The notes beneath the pieces are model-generated. The model did no database searches. It saw nothing but the letters and a program-made list of their open reading frames with translations, and had not been told where the DNA came from. From Bacteroidales bacterium UBA6851 (GTDB lineage Bacteria; Bacteroidota; Bacteroidia; Bacteroidales; UBA932), in the NCBI GenBank assembly GCA_002451795.1, contig DKDJ01000010.1, positions 74,295-138,294 on the forward strand: 64,000 nucleotides of DNA. The letters run 5' to 3'. Of the stretch, positions 24,997-34,593 are shown piece after piece. The position numbers were made by a program, and so were the translations under genes. Each line of letters begins with the position of its first letter. Position 1 is the stretch's first letter.

Positions 24997-25821
24997 TCAT
25001 GCGGTTTCTACCGGGACCTGGATGATGGTGAGCCACATGTTGGAATCCTCTTGGTTCCATATTCCGTCAATGTAGTTGGCTCGAGGAAGACCTGTGACCT
25101 TGTAGCCTTTCTTTTCCAGCATGACAAACAGTTCGATGTAGCTTTGGTGTAGGTTTTCGTAGGGGCCGAACACTTTCAGGCATGCAGCCATGGGCACTGC
25201 GGGGATTTCCTTGAACTTGATGATGGCGGAATCCGTCCCCTTTTCCTTTACCTGTTCGCAGTACTCAATGTCAATGTCCTGTGGCTTGTATCCACCGTGT
25301 TCAATGGTGTAGCAGTAGCCTGGTTCAATACATTCGCATCCAAGACGTGCCATTTCTGGTCCGATGACTTCACAGCACAGATTACCAAGCTCAGCATAAG
25401 AAGGGATGATGGCTCTGTGACTCGCAACGATGATTGAAGGCAATGATTCAAAATACAGTTTTTCCATTTTGTGATTCTTTTTGTGGGAAGTAACATACGC
25501 CTTGAGCAATCGGCGGCGTTCCTTGAGAACCTCCAACTCCTGCTCACACCGGACTATCTTCTCCTCAAGAGATTCGACTGAAGGGAAATGGCTTTCGTCT
25601 TCCATTATGTCTCGGATCTCTTCAAGAGAGTAGCCGAGGGTCTTCAGGGTGCAGATGTTCTGGATTTTCTGGAACTGCGCCACAGTATAGTAGCGGTACC
25701 CTGTCCATCGGTTCACGATTTCGGGAACCAGAAGTCCAATTTGTTCGTAATGCCGCAACGCACGCACGGTGACCTTGCTCAGGCGGGAGAACTCCCCGAT
25801 TTTAAACTTGATTTCACTCAT
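24997..25821 (-). CDS. MerR-family regulator with GyrI-like effector domain
   Basis: 274 residues from the ATG at 25821 (MSEIKFKIGEFSRLSKVTVR). Residues 1-70 are the MerR winged helix (ALRHYEQIGLLVP, TGYRYYTVAQF). About 75-115 is a coiled coil, and 130-270 a GyrI-like/BmrR effector-binding domain (SLPSIIVASHRAIIPSYAEL, GYKVTGLPRANYIDGIW). Such proteins sense cationic drugs or metabolites and activate efflux genes from promoters with long spacers. The upstream codon at 25884 would place the start before the promoter element at 25852-25859, so it is rejected. Its presumed target, the MFS gene just downstream, is broken. Confidence 0.88.
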   Translation of the reverse strand: MSEIKFKIGEFSRLSKVTVRALRHYEQIGLLVPEIVNRWTGYRYYTVAQFQKIQNICTLKTLGYSLEEIRDIMEDESHFPSVESLEEKIVRCEQELEVLKERRRLLKAYVTSHKKNHKMEKLYFESLPSIIVASHRAIIPSYAELGNLCCEVIGPEMARLGCECIEPGYCYTIEHGGYKPQDIDIEYCEQVKEKGTDSAIIKFKEIPAVPMAACLKVFGPYENLHQSYIELFVMLEKKGYKVTGLPRANYIDGIWNQEDSNMWLTIIQVPVETA

Positions 25822-25851
25822 AACAATTGTGCACTTTTTGTTATTTGCCTG

Positions 25852-25859
25852 CAAATATA
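25852..25859 (-). promoter_or_regulatory. -7 element of the MerR gene
   Basis: TATATTTG on the minus strand, 30 bases before the ATG. No clear -33 box was found. The 275 bases upstream of it, up to the Crp/Fnr gene, contain no ORF of note apart from a tRNA-like fragment. Confidence 0.5.
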
Positions 25860-26078
25860 CATCGTGACGCAGGGTACGAGTCAAGAAAATAATGATTTTT
25901 TCTCCAATGCCAATGTGATGCGACTCATAGGCGAAGCTTGGTGAATATAGAAATGTGTTTCTTTTTAATTCATTTGGGTTCGAAGAAAGAAATTACGTTC
26001 ATCTTTACTGCGAAGTGAGCGTAAGACTGAGCGTAAATTTTGTAAGTAGTTGGTTACTATATGCTTATTTGTGGAGAT

Positions 26079-26100
26079 GGGCGGACTCGAACGGTTGAAA
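26079..26100 (-). other. tRNA 3'-end-like remnant
   Basis: On the minus strand this reads TTCGAGTCCGCC-CATCTCC-A, that is, a T-loop, the 3' half of a T-stem, an acceptor 3' strand and a discriminator. No matching 5' half (GGAGATG) is found, and the left T-stem does not pair. It looks like a leftover tRNA end, such as an attachment-site scar of an integrated element. Confidence 0.35.
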
Positions 26101-26136
26101 GCATTATACACACGCTCCAGGCTGAGCGAGTTTGAA

Positions 26137-26721
26137 TTAGACAGAGTCGGATTGACGTATTGAGGCTCTTATCCTGCTCAGGGACTGCGGGGTAAGGCGC
26201 ATGTATGAGGCGAGCTTGTTCAGGGGAATGCGGAGAAACAGTTCTGGATCGTCATGAAGGAGAGTGAGATAACGTTCCTCACCTGTCTGGCATTCGAGGA
26301 GGGACATGTTGCTTTCCTCGTATGTCGCGGCGTGATATTCGAATATTCGCCGGACCGTGTTCGCAATCACAAGGGATTCGGAGCATAAACGCTCGACATC
26401 CGCCTTGCTGATGCGATAGACCTCGCTGTCGGTTTCCGAGACAATGCGGATGCGCGAAGGCGCGTGACGCTGGTAGCACCACACATCGACCACAAACGAG
26501 CAGTCACTGGAGAACCATAATGTAAGTTCAGAACCGTCCCGGTCAATGCAGGACCGCCATATTCCTGTCTTGATGATATAAATAGAATCATCCATATCTC
26601 CGCATTCTATGACCACCTCACCTTTCTGGAACCCGACATCAGTCATATTCATAAGTAGAGCCGCCATTGAGTCCGCATCCAGTCCGCACTCAGTGCTGAA
26701 TTTTTCGATGATTTCCTTCAT
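26137..26721 (-). CDS. Crp/Fnr-family transcriptional regulator
   Basis: 194 residues from the ATG at 26721 (MKEIIEKFSTECG). Residues about 10-120 are a cyclic-nucleotide-binding beta-roll (FQKGEVVIECGDMDDSIYII, a degenerate phosphate-binding region). The C-terminal part is a helix-turn-helix (IPLNKLASYMRLTPQSLSRI). The family in Bacteroidota is large and usually has an unknown ligand; the canonical cAMP-contacting Arg-Ser pair is not evident. No Fe-S Cys cluster like Fnr is seen. It is divergent from the MATE pump gene, which is therefore a candidate target. Confidence 0.88.
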   Translation of the reverse strand: MKEIIEKFSTECGLDADSMAALLMNMTDVGFQKGEVVIECGDMDDSIYIIKTGIWRSCIDRDGSELTLWFSSDCSFVVDVWCYQRHAPSRIRIVSETDSEVYRISKADVERLCSESLVIANTVRRIFEYHAATYEESNMSLLECQTGEERYLTLLHDDPELFLRIPLNKLASYMRLTPQSLSRIRASIRQSDSV

Positions 26722-26959
26722 AAGGCACAAATTTAGTAATCATAAATAATAACTTGATAATTTTTGTCTGTCTTCTCGGTCTATATTCATTTTCTCATCA
26801 GTCGTGTACCCAGGTACACTCCTTCTTCGAAACAGAATCTTTCCTCGAAAATCCGCCGCAAATCTTTACCAACTTATTTTTTGCGCTTAGTTAGTAATTT
26901 CAAGTTTACGTTGCCTCACTATTTACCAAATGTTAATCAGCCGGATAAAGATTCATTGC

Positions 26960-26967
26960 TATCTTTG
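26960..26967 (+). promoter_or_regulatory. -7 element of the MATE gene
   Basis: TATCTTTG, 18 bases before the ATG at 26986. The 235-base gap from the Crp/Fnr start gives room for a regulator site; no clear palindrome was found. Confidence 0.5.
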
Positions 26968-26985
26968 CCGCTCAAAAAAAACTCT

Positions 26986-28353
26986 ATGGTTACAAGGGAT
27001 TTGACACAAGGAAGCATTGTCGGAAACATCGCAAGATTCTCGATACCGTACATTATCTCGTACTTTCTTCAGATACTGTACGGACTCGCCGATCTGTACA
27101 TTATCGGGCAGTTCAGAGGGGTTGAGAGCATCACGGCCGTATCCATCGGAAGCCAGGTGATGCATATGCTCACGGTCATGATTGTCGGCCTGGCAATGGG
27201 GACGACAGTCTCTCTGGCGAAATCGATTGGGATGGGGGACACTCCCAAAGGCAGAGCGGTCATAGGGAATACCGTGACGCTCTTCCTCGGCATCTCCATA
27301 GTCCTCGCATCCGTGCTATTATGTTGCACAAGAAACATTGTGAGTGCAATGTCAACCCCGGCGGAGGCCGTTTCCGAGACAATTTCATATCTTCGGATAT
27401 GCTTCATAGGGATTCCGTTCATCGTTGCCTACAACATCATAGCCTCCATATTCAGAGGAATGGGTGATTCGCAGAGTCCGACTTATTTTATCGCCATCGC
27501 CTGTGCTGTGAACATTGCCATGGACTATATCTTTATAGGAAAGATGAATATGGGAGCCGTCGGAGCCGCGCTTGGAACAACCCTGTCTCAGGCTGCAAGT
27601 GTCCTTGTCTCACTCATTGTAATGACTCGAAGCAAATCGGGGATACGAATTTCAGGAAAAGACCTGCGCCCGGACGGCCGGACGATGCAAGAAGTCGTGA
27701 AGATAGGCGTTCCGGTGTCATTACAGGACGGTTTCATCCAGATATCATTCATCGTGATAACCATCATCGCCAACAGACGTGGACTTGACGATGCGGCTGC
27801 AGTCGGGATTGTCGAGAAAATCATCGGCGTACTTTTCCTCGTTCCGTCGGCGATGCTCTCTACAGTGTCGGCGATCTCCGCGCAGAACATAGGAGCCGGA
27901 AAACCAGATAGGGCGAGAAAGACGCTTATGGACGCGGTATTCATCGCTGCCTCATTCGGCTTGGTGTCCGCGACTGCAATGCAGTTTCTGTCTGGCGATG
28001 CCGTTGGGCTGTTCACTGGTGATGAAAGGGTCAGGTTACTGGGTGGACAGTATCTGAGGAGCTATATCTGGGACTGCGTATTCGCAGGGATACATTTCTG
28101 CTTCAGCGGATATTTCTGTGCCTGCGGGCACTCAATCATTTCTTTCATCCACAATTTTCTGTCGATTGTGCTAGCCAGGATTCCTCTCGCGTGGTTCGCT
28201 TCTGCGAATTGGCCGGACACACTATTCCCGATGGGACTCGCGGCTCCAGCTGGCTCATCGCTTTCAGTCATAATATGCATCGGAGCTCATCTTTGGCTGA
28301 GGAAGAAAGAGCTATATGCGAGAGGCGTGTCAAACGGACATAAAACAGACTGA
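26986..28353 (+). CDS. MATE-family multidrug efflux transporter
   Basis: 455 residues from the ATG at 26986 (MVTRDLTQGSIVGNIARFS), with about twelve membrane segments in two homologous halves. MATE landmarks are IISYFLQILYGLADLYIIGQ in the first segment, NIIASIFRGMGDSQSPTYF, and VEKIIGVLFLVPSAMLSTVS in the second half. MATE proteins export cationic compounds in exchange for Na+ or H+ across the inner membrane. An upstream extension to 26764 lies before the promoter and has no membrane character, so it is not used. It is divergent from the Crp/Fnr gene and intact, unlike the MFS pump nearby. Confidence 0.93.
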   Translation: MVTRDLTQGSIVGNIARFSIPYIISYFLQILYGLADLYIIGQFRGVESITAVSIGSQVMHMLTVMIVGLAMGTTVSLAKSIGMGDTPKGRAVIGNTVTLFLGISIVLASVLLCCTRNIVSAMSTPAEAVSETISYLRICFIGIPFIVAYNIIASIFRGMGDSQSPTYFIAIACAVNIAMDYIFIGKMNMGAVGAALGTTLSQAASVLVSLIVMTRSKSGIRISGKDLRPDGRTMQEVVKIGVPVSLQDGFIQISFIVITIIANRRGLDDAAAVGIVEKIIGVLFLVPSAMLSTVSAISAQNIGAGKPDRARKTLMDAVFIAASFGLVSATAMQFLSGDAVGLFTGDERVRLLGGQYLRSYIWDCVFAGIHFCFSGYFCACGHSIISFIHNFLSIVLARIPLAWFASANWPDTLFPMGLAAPAGSSLSVIICIGAHLWLRKKELYARGVSNGHKTD

Positions 28354-28835
28354 TATTTTGTCCATTCAAGTAATAATTTGGTCAACATCGCACATATTTT
28401 GAAGGAAAATCCATTGTAAGAATAGACTTATGAATTGATTGTTTTCGTAATAAAGGCCAACCTTGATATTATAGAGGTTATGCAAAAATCAATAGTTCGT
28501 TAAATCTGTTTCCAAACATGGAAAATAATCGTTCGGCCATAGCCGCAGTCCCATAATATCTACAACTTCTTATATTCACCGTGCTTTACTTGTAGTATTT
28601 CACAGGCTTGATTGCTCTGGCTATCTAGGCTATCTGCCGAGAATCGGTCTTTGTCGAGCTCTCCTGCGCTTCTTCCGGTCTCACGGCTCTCCAGCGCTCC
28701 TCATAACGGGGAACTAACTTTGCGAAAATTCGGGGATTCAAAATTACTGATTACACCGGCAGAACACATGCAGACGGAACTCAGGTAAGGAAATCTTGAA
28801 AGAAATTCGTATATTGCAGAATATTTCGCAATACG
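28354..28835. other. Intergenic stretch between MATE and the S9 peptidase
   Basis: About 480 bases with no convincing gene. It contains A+T-rich sequence and a G+C-richer part around 28620-28740 that translates only in broken frames. The last 25 bases hold an inverted repeat before the S9 start. Confidence 0.6.
28812..28833 (+). promoter_or_regulatory. Inverted repeat just before the S9 peptidase ATG
   Basis: TATTGC - ten bases - GCAATA, ending two bases before the ATG. It could be an operator or an mRNA hairpin covering the start. It also overlaps a TATATTGC box that resembles a weak -7 element. Confidence 0.35.
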
Positions 28836-31661
28836 ATGAAACATTCATTCATTTCCATTTCTGTCGCCATCATAGTATGCATGATGGCGTCATTTGAGTC
28901 GCAGGCGCAGAAGAAGCCCCTCGACCACAGTGTTTACGACTCTTGGCAGAGCGTCACATCAGTCAAATTCAGCGATGACGGCAAATTCCTCACCTACACG
29001 ATTGCGGTACAGCAGGGCGATTCCGAGCTTCACCTAAGAGATGTGGCCACAGGAAATGAACTTGTGATAGAAAGGGGTTCAAGCCTAACTTTTCCGCATA
29101 ATGGGGATTTCGCCTACTGCACGATAAAGGCACCTTATCAGGCGACAAGACAAGCCAAAATAGACAAGAAGAAAGCAGACGACATGCCATCTGACAGCAT
29201 CGCCTGCATCAATCTCAAGACTCTTGAGATTCTCCGCAAGGACGCAGGGACAAGAGCGAGAAGTGGATACTCAGCCACCCCTTATATATTTATCAGCCAA
29301 AAGGTAAAAGGGAGCAAAGAAGAGTCGAACCTCCTGGTTGTGAACACTTCAGACAATAGCACAGACACTCTAAAGAGAATCAACGAATGGGTAGTATCCC
29401 GCGCAGGAGACAGACTCGCGGTAGTATCCTCAGCAGAGTCACCTGACACTACAAAAAAAGAGACGGTCAAGTCCGTAATCATGTATAGGCTCGCCGCTCA
29501 AGACTCCACTGTACTTTCTACGGGCAAAAAAGACTACTCCTCACTCGCATTCAACCATAGCGGAGACAAACTCGTATTCCTATCTAGCGACGGGGACGAG
29601 AAGAAAGACGGAACTGTGAGATACGGCATCAGTCTCGCACAGGATAAAGTCTTGAAGAAAGCCACGCGAAAGGCAGCTGCAGTTACAGAAGTTGCGGTCA
29701 ATGAGATAGTCCCAGAAGACAGCAACGACGTACCTCAGGGTTGGGTCATCGGCAAGAATGCAAGACCTCGGTTCTCAAACGCCTCCTCAAGACTTGTGTT
29801 CAGCATGGATAAGTATTTCCCGGCTAAGGACACTACAGTAGTAGACTTTGAAGCCGCAGCACTTGATATTTGGAATTGGGACGCCCAGATACTTCCTCCT
29901 ATGGATAAGGCCATGAGGCAGAGAGCCACTTTAAGTGCTATTTTCAACCTTGATGACAGCAAGCTCCTAGTGCTCTCTGAAAACGAGAACGACGGCATAA
30001 GATTCTTCAATGGCGCCGAAAGCGACTTCGCGATTTCTGTCAGCGATGAAAAATACTACAAACAGGACTTCTTCGCACCGTTCAGCCACGCAGACTATTC
30101 ACTTGTCAGCCTCAAGGACGGAACCCGACGCACAATAGCAGAAAACGTCGAGGGCTACCCGGCAACTTCCCCATACGGAAATTACCTTGTCTGGTTCAAC
30201 CCGCAGGACGGCGACTGGTATACTATCGCCACATCTGACGGCACCGTCACAAACCTCACCGCACAGACTGGCGTCCACTTCTATGACGAGTTGGACGATC
30301 ACCCGATCAAATACATGGAAAATGGCAGCCCAAGCTGGATAGGCAAGGATGAGTACATCCTCCTTTCTGACAGGTATGACGTATGGAAATTCTCCCCTGA
30401 CGGACGCAAGGCGATTAACCTTACCAAGGGAGAAGGGCGCCGAGACAAGATCTGCTACTCAGTAGCCAGGTTTGAATCTCCTAACGACCCTTTCCTCTAT
30501 CAGGATATATTCACATTCCCCGTTAAAGGGACAATAGACTTGATAGCATTCGATGAGGAAGATTCAAGAAACGGGTTCGCCACTATCAACACTTCCGCAG
30601 CCTCAAGCCCAAAGGTCCAGCTATTTGAGAAAGCTTTCGGCATAATAACAAGAGCACAAGGCTCGACAGTGCAGGCATACACCAAGGGCGACTTCCGTCA
30701 CCCGATGGACCTCTATACAAGCGGTCCAGCCATGACTAACGAGACCAAGCTCACAGCCATCAACCCACAGCAAGACGACTACATCTGGGGTGATGTGCAG
30801 ATGGTGCATTGGGACGCATACGATGGCACTCCTCTTAAAGGTCTCCTCTTCACCCCAGAGAATCTTGACAGGAATGCCAAATATCCGATGATTATCTATT
30901 TCTACGAGAAATATTCCGAGACCCTATACAACTACCGCACCCCAGCACCAAGCAGATCCACAGTCAACATACCAATGTTCGTCAGTCAGGGATATGTGGT
31001 TTTCATCCCGGACGTAGTCTACACACCTGGTCATCCTGGCGAGAGCGCATACAACTGCATCTGCTCCGGAGCTGAAGCCATGTGCGAACAGTTCCCATTC
31101 ATCAACAAAGACAAGATGGGAATACAGGGGCAGAGCTGGGGCGGATATCAGACAGCTTTCCTTGTCACCCGGACCAATATGTTCGCAGCTGCTGGAGCAG
31201 GAGCGCCTGTCGGCAACATGACCAGTGCTTATGGCGGAATCAGGTGGGAATCAGGCAATAGCCGAATCACCCAATACGAATATGGACAGAGCAGAATAGG
31301 TAAAAACCTGTGGGAGAAAGGTGGGCTTGACCTCTACATCGAGAACTCCCCTGTATTCTTTGCCCCAGAGGTCACCACTCCGGTATTAATCATGCACAAT
31401 GACAATGACGGAGCTGTGCCATGGTATCAGGGCATCGAGTTCTTCATGTCCTTGCGCCGACTTGGCAAACCTGCATGGCTTCTCGAGTACAACAACGAAG
31501 CCCATAACCTTTCAGAAAGGCGCAACGCCAAGGATCTCTCAGTAAGACTTGAGCAGTTCTTTGACCATTTCCTCAAAGACGAGCCTATGCCAGTATGGAT
31601 GAGCACTGGTATCCCATATCAGAGGAAAGGCAATTATTTCGGTTTTGAATACGCAGAGTAA
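28836..31661 (+). CDS. S9-family prolyl oligopeptidase-like peptidase
   Basis: 941 residues with a signal peptide (about 1-24, ending SQAQ). The first two-thirds are a beta-propeller with WD40-like repeats (SVKFSDDGKFLTYTI, NHSGDKLVFLSSDG). The C-terminal alpha/beta hydrolase domain carries the catalytic triad: Ser767 in GQSWGGYQT, Asp858 in HNDNDGAVPWYQG and His890 in NNEAHNLSER. It is a periplasmic serine peptidase acting on short peptides, common in Bacteroidales. It is the first gene of a four-gene unit: DUF1846 starts just after its stop codon. Confidence 0.92.
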   Translation: MKHSFISISVAIIVCMMASFESQAQKKPLDHSVYDSWQSVTSVKFSDDGKFLTYTIAVQQGDSELHLRDVATGNELVIERGSSLTFPHNGDFAYCTIKAPYQATRQAKIDKKKADDMPSDSIACINLKTLEILRKDAGTRARSGYSATPYIFISQKVKGSKEESNLLVVNTSDNSTDTLKRINEWVVSRAGDRLAVVSSAESPDTTKKETVKSVIMYRLAAQDSTVLSTGKKDYSSLAFNHSGDKLVFLSSDGDEKKDGTVRYGISLAQDKVLKKATRKAAAVTEVAVNEIVPEDSNDVPQGWVIGKNARPRFSNASSRLVFSMDKYFPAKDTTVVDFEAAALDIWNWDAQILPPMDKAMRQRATLSAIFNLDDSKLLVLSENENDGIRFFNGAESDFAISVSDEKYYKQDFFAPFSHADYSLVSLKDGTRRTIAENVEGYPATSPYGNYLVWFNPQDGDWYTIATSDGTVTNLTAQTGVHFYDELDDHPIKYMENGSPSWIGKDEYILLSDRYDVWKFSPDGRKAINLTKGEGRRDKICYSVARFESPNDPFLYQDIFTFPVKGTIDLIAFDEEDSRNGFATINTSAASSPKVQLFEKAFGIITRAQGSTVQAYTKGDFRHPMDLYTSGPAMTNETKLTAINPQQDDYIWGDVQMVHWDAYDGTPLKGLLFTPENLDRNAKYPMIIYFYEKYSETLYNYRTPAPSRSTVNIPMFVSQGYVVFIPDVVYTPGHPGESAYNCICSGAEAMCEQFPFINKDKMGIQGQSWGGYQTAFLVTRTNMFAAAGAGAPVGNMTSAYGGIRWESGNSRITQYEYGQSRIGKNLWEKGGLDLYIENSPVFFAPEVTTPVLIMHNDNDGAVPWYQGIEFFMSLRRLGKPAWLLEYNNEAHNLSERRNAKDLSVRLEQFFDHFLKDEPMPVWMSTGIPYQRKGNYFGFEYAE

Positions 31662-31662
31662 G

Positions 31663-33126
31663 ATGAAATACGGTTTCGATAACGACAAGTACATAAAGAT
31701 ACAGTCCGAGCAGATTATAGAAAGGATAGAGAAATTCGGCAACAAACTCTACCTTGAGCTTGGAGGAAAGCTTTTCGATGACTTTCATGCAAGCCGTGTT
31801 CTTCCTGGATTTCATCCTGATAGCAAGCTCAGGATGCTTCAGAAGCTCAGTGATCGCGCCGAGATAATCATAGTCATCAGCGCCATCGACATAGAGAAGA
31901 ACAAGATAAGACAGGACCTCGGAATTACATACGATGAGGATGTCTTGAGGCTCAGGAACGAATTCCAGAACTGCGGTTTCCCTGTGAATTCGGTAGTCAT
32001 CACCCACTACAACGGACAAAGCAGCGCAGACTCATACAGACAGAGGCTTGAGCACCTCGGAATCAAGGCATACTTCCACTACACCATAGAGGGATACCCC
32101 AATAACGTCGCCCTCATTGACTCCGATGAGGGATTCGGGAAAAATGACTATGTGGAGACCACAAAGCCACTTGTAATTGTGACAGCGCCAGGTCCAGGAA
32201 GCGGAAAGATGGCAGTATGCTTGAGCCAACTTTATCAAGAGCACAAGCGCGGCATTGAAGCCGGCTATGCTAAATTTGAGACATTCCCAGTATGGAACCT
32301 CCCGCTCAAGCACCCTGTCAACATAGCATACGAAGCGGCAACCGCCGACCTCAACGACGTCAATATGATAGATCCGTTCCACCTTGAGGCATACGGTAAG
32401 ATAGCCGTCAACTACAACCGCGACATCGAAATCTTCCCGGTGTTAAACGCCCTATTTGAAGGAATCTACGGAGAGAATCCATACAAATCTCCTACAGATA
32501 TGGGGGTCAATATGGTAGGATTCTGCATGAGCAACGAAGACGTCTGCTGCGATGCGGCAAGGGACGAAATCATCAGAAGATACTACACGGCACTTGACAA
32601 ATATGCTGAAGACGGCATCTCGGATGCAGAAGTCAACAAGATTTCCCTTCTTCTGAAGCAGGCCAAGATCACCACTGACTACCGCAAGACCACTGTAGCC
32701 GCCAAAGTACGTCAGGAATTGTCTGGAGTACCATCATCAGCCATTGAACTGGCGGACGGGACCATCATCACGGCAGAGACAAGTGAACTTCTCGGCCCAA
32801 GCGCGGCCCTTCTGCTAAATGCCACGAAGCACCTTGCTGGAATCGAGCACAACGTAAAGCTTATTCCGCAATCCATGATTCAGCCTATCCAGAAGATGAA
32901 GGTCAGCTTTCTTCACGGTCGCAACCCAAGGCTGCACACCGATGAAGTGTTGGTTGCACTTGCCATGCTGAGCACCAATGATGACAATTGCCGGAGGGCA
33001 CTTGACAAGCTGCCTGAATTGAATGGCTGTCAGGTACATTCAACCGTAATGCTCAGCGAAGTGGACCGCAAGATTTTCAAAAAGCTAAACATTGGACTTA
33101 CCTGCGATCCTGTCATAAAACAATAG
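31663..33126 (+). CDS. DUF1846 domain-containing protein
   Basis: 487 residues from the ATG at 31663. Full-length DUF1846, starting KYGFDNDKYIKIQSEQI and containing GPGSGKMAVCLSQLYQEH and NMVGFCMSNEDVCCDAARDE. The first has a P-loop-like GPGSGK. The family has a known fold but no established reaction that I can state. It is cytoplasmic, with no signal or membrane segment. An earlier start at 31645 would overlap the upstream gene and lacks support. Its place in an operon with a peptidase, a flippase and a prolyl isomerase does not make its role clear. Confidence 0.88.
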   Translation: MKYGFDNDKYIKIQSEQIIERIEKFGNKLYLELGGKLFDDFHASRVLPGFHPDSKLRMLQKLSDRAEIIIVISAIDIEKNKIRQDLGITYDEDVLRLRNEFQNCGFPVNSVVITHYNGQSSADSYRQRLEHLGIKAYFHYTIEGYPNNVALIDSDEGFGKNDYVETTKPLVIVTAPGPGSGKMAVCLSQLYQEHKRGIEAGYAKFETFPVWNLPLKHPVNIAYEAATADLNDVNMIDPFHLEAYGKIAVNYNRDIEIFPVLNALFEGIYGENPYKSPTDMGVNMVGFCMSNEDVCCDAARDEIIRRYYTALDKYAEDGISDAEVNKISLLLKQAKITTDYRKTTVAAKVRQELSGVPSSAIELADGTIITAETSELLGPSAALLLNATKHLAGIEHNVKLIPQSMIQPIQKMKVSFLHGRNPRLHTDEVLVALAMLSTNDDNCRRALDKLPELNGCQVHSTVMLSEVDRKIFKKLNIGLTCDPVIKQ

Positions 33127-33132
33127 AACGCC

Positions 33133-34593
33133 ATGAATCTGAAGTCTCTTCTCAAGGACACTGCCATATATGGCATGAGCAGTATCGTGGGGCGATTCCT
33201 CAACTATCTGCTGGTTCCGGTCTACACTTACTGCATATCCGCCCAGAGCGGAGGCTACGGAGTCGTGACCAACCTCTATGCGTATACGGCATTCTTTCTT
33301 GCACTGCTGACTTTCGGAATGGAGACGACACTCTTCAGATTCGGAAGCAAAAAGGAAGAAGATGACAAGATGGTTTACAGCACTGCACTGCGTATGGTGG
33401 GAGCAGTTGCATTGGCATTTTTCACGGTGGTTGTGCTGTTGCAGCATCCGATTGCAGATACACTCGGATATGCCGCGCACCCAGAGTACATCGCTTGTTT
33501 CGCTGCCATAACGGCTCTTGATGCATTTCAGGCTATTATGTTCAGCAGGCTCAGGCAGCAAAGACGGCCGATAAGATTCGTGGCTTTGAAGTTTGCTTTC
33601 ATTATTCCAAGCATATTGCTGAATCTATTTATATTCTTGGTACTCAAGAATATGCCTTCAGCGGAATGGATGTTCGACAAATTCAACGGAGGCGCCGGGC
33701 TTATATTTTTTACCAACCTTGCCTGCACCCTGTTAGTGACGTTTCTATTTATTCCGGAAATGCGAGGAATAGGCTACGGATGGGACCGTGGACTGGCAAA
33801 AAGGATGCTCAGATACAGCATACCACTGATGATTCTCAGCCTTGTGGGAATATTGAATCAAGTGGCCGACAAGATGCTGTTCCCGAAGCTTATGCCGGGA
33901 GAAGATGGCATGATCCAGCTCGGAATATATGGTGCATGCGTCAAAATAGCCATGATCATGTCACTACTTACCCAAGCATTCAGATACGCATACGAACCCA
34001 TTGTATTCAGTGATAGCAAAGACAGAAACAGCCCACAGACTCTTGCTGACGGTATGAAATACTTTATAGTATTCACCCTACTTGCCTACATTGCCGTGAT
34101 ATTCTATATGCCTGTGCTTAAATATTTTGTAGGCAAGGACTATTGGGACGGACTCGGAGTTGTGCCTATAGTTATGCTCGCTGAAATATTTATGGGTGTC
34201 TATTTCAACCTCTCGTTCTGGTACAAGCTCACCGACAAGACGTGGTGGGGAGCACTGATAAGCGCCATAGGAGCAGCAGTAATGATAATTTTCAACATTA
34301 TATTTGTGCCGCGTATAGGATATTGGGCTTGTGCATGGGGAGGACTAATCGGATATGGAACGGCAATGGTGCTAAGTTTCTTGATTGGACGGGGAAAATA
34401 CCCAGTCAAATATGATTACAAGGTAATAGGTGGTTGTGTCGGTCTTACAATACTGCTTATCGCAGTTTCCAAGGTGCCATCCTTGATCGGAGTGGAACTT
34501 CCGACATGGGCGACTTTGTGCCTCAACACAGTGCTACTCGGAATCTATTGCCTACCATGGGGAATAAAATTAATCAAATCACGTAGAATATGA
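33133..34593 (+). CDS. Polysaccharide flippase (Wzx/MOP superfamily)
   Basis: 486 residues with about 12-14 membrane segments. The opening LLKDTAIYGMSSIVGRFLNY and the later RYSIPLMILSLVGILNQVAD are typical of MOP-superfamily lipid-linked oligosaccharide flippases. It would move lipid-linked glycans across the inner membrane. It is a stand-alone gene without glycosyltransferases beside it, so the substrate cannot be inferred; a MurJ-like role is possible but less likely from the motifs. It starts six bases after DUF1846, and its stop overlaps the next start (ATGA). Confidence 0.85.
   Translation: MNLKSLLKDTAIYGMSSIVGRFLNYLLVPVYTYCISAQSGGYGVVTNLYAYTAFFLALLTFGMETTLFRFGSKKEEDDKMVYSTALRMVGAVALAFFTVVVLLQHPIADTLGYAAHPEYIACFAAITALDAFQAIMFSRLRQQRRPIRFVALKFAFIIPSILLNLFIFLVLKNMPSAEWMFDKFNGGAGLIFFTNLACTLLVTFLFIPEMRGIGYGWDRGLAKRMLRYSIPLMILSLVGILNQVADKMLFPKLMPGEDGMIQLGIYGACVKIAMIMSLLTQAFRYAYEPIVFSDSKDRNSPQTLADGMKYFIVFTLLAYIAVIFYMPVLKYFVGKDYWDGLGVVPIVMLAEIFMGVYFNLSFWYKLTDKTWWGALISAIGAAVMIIFNIIFVPRIGYWACAWGGLIGYGTAMVLSFLIGRGKYPVKYDYKVIGGCVGLTILLIAVSKVPSLIGVELPTWATLCLNTVLLGIYCLPWGIKLIKSRRI

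Noticed and set aside
28620..28760. G+C-rich intergenic patch as a transposase remnant
   Set aside because: Only short broken frames, with no recognisable motif.
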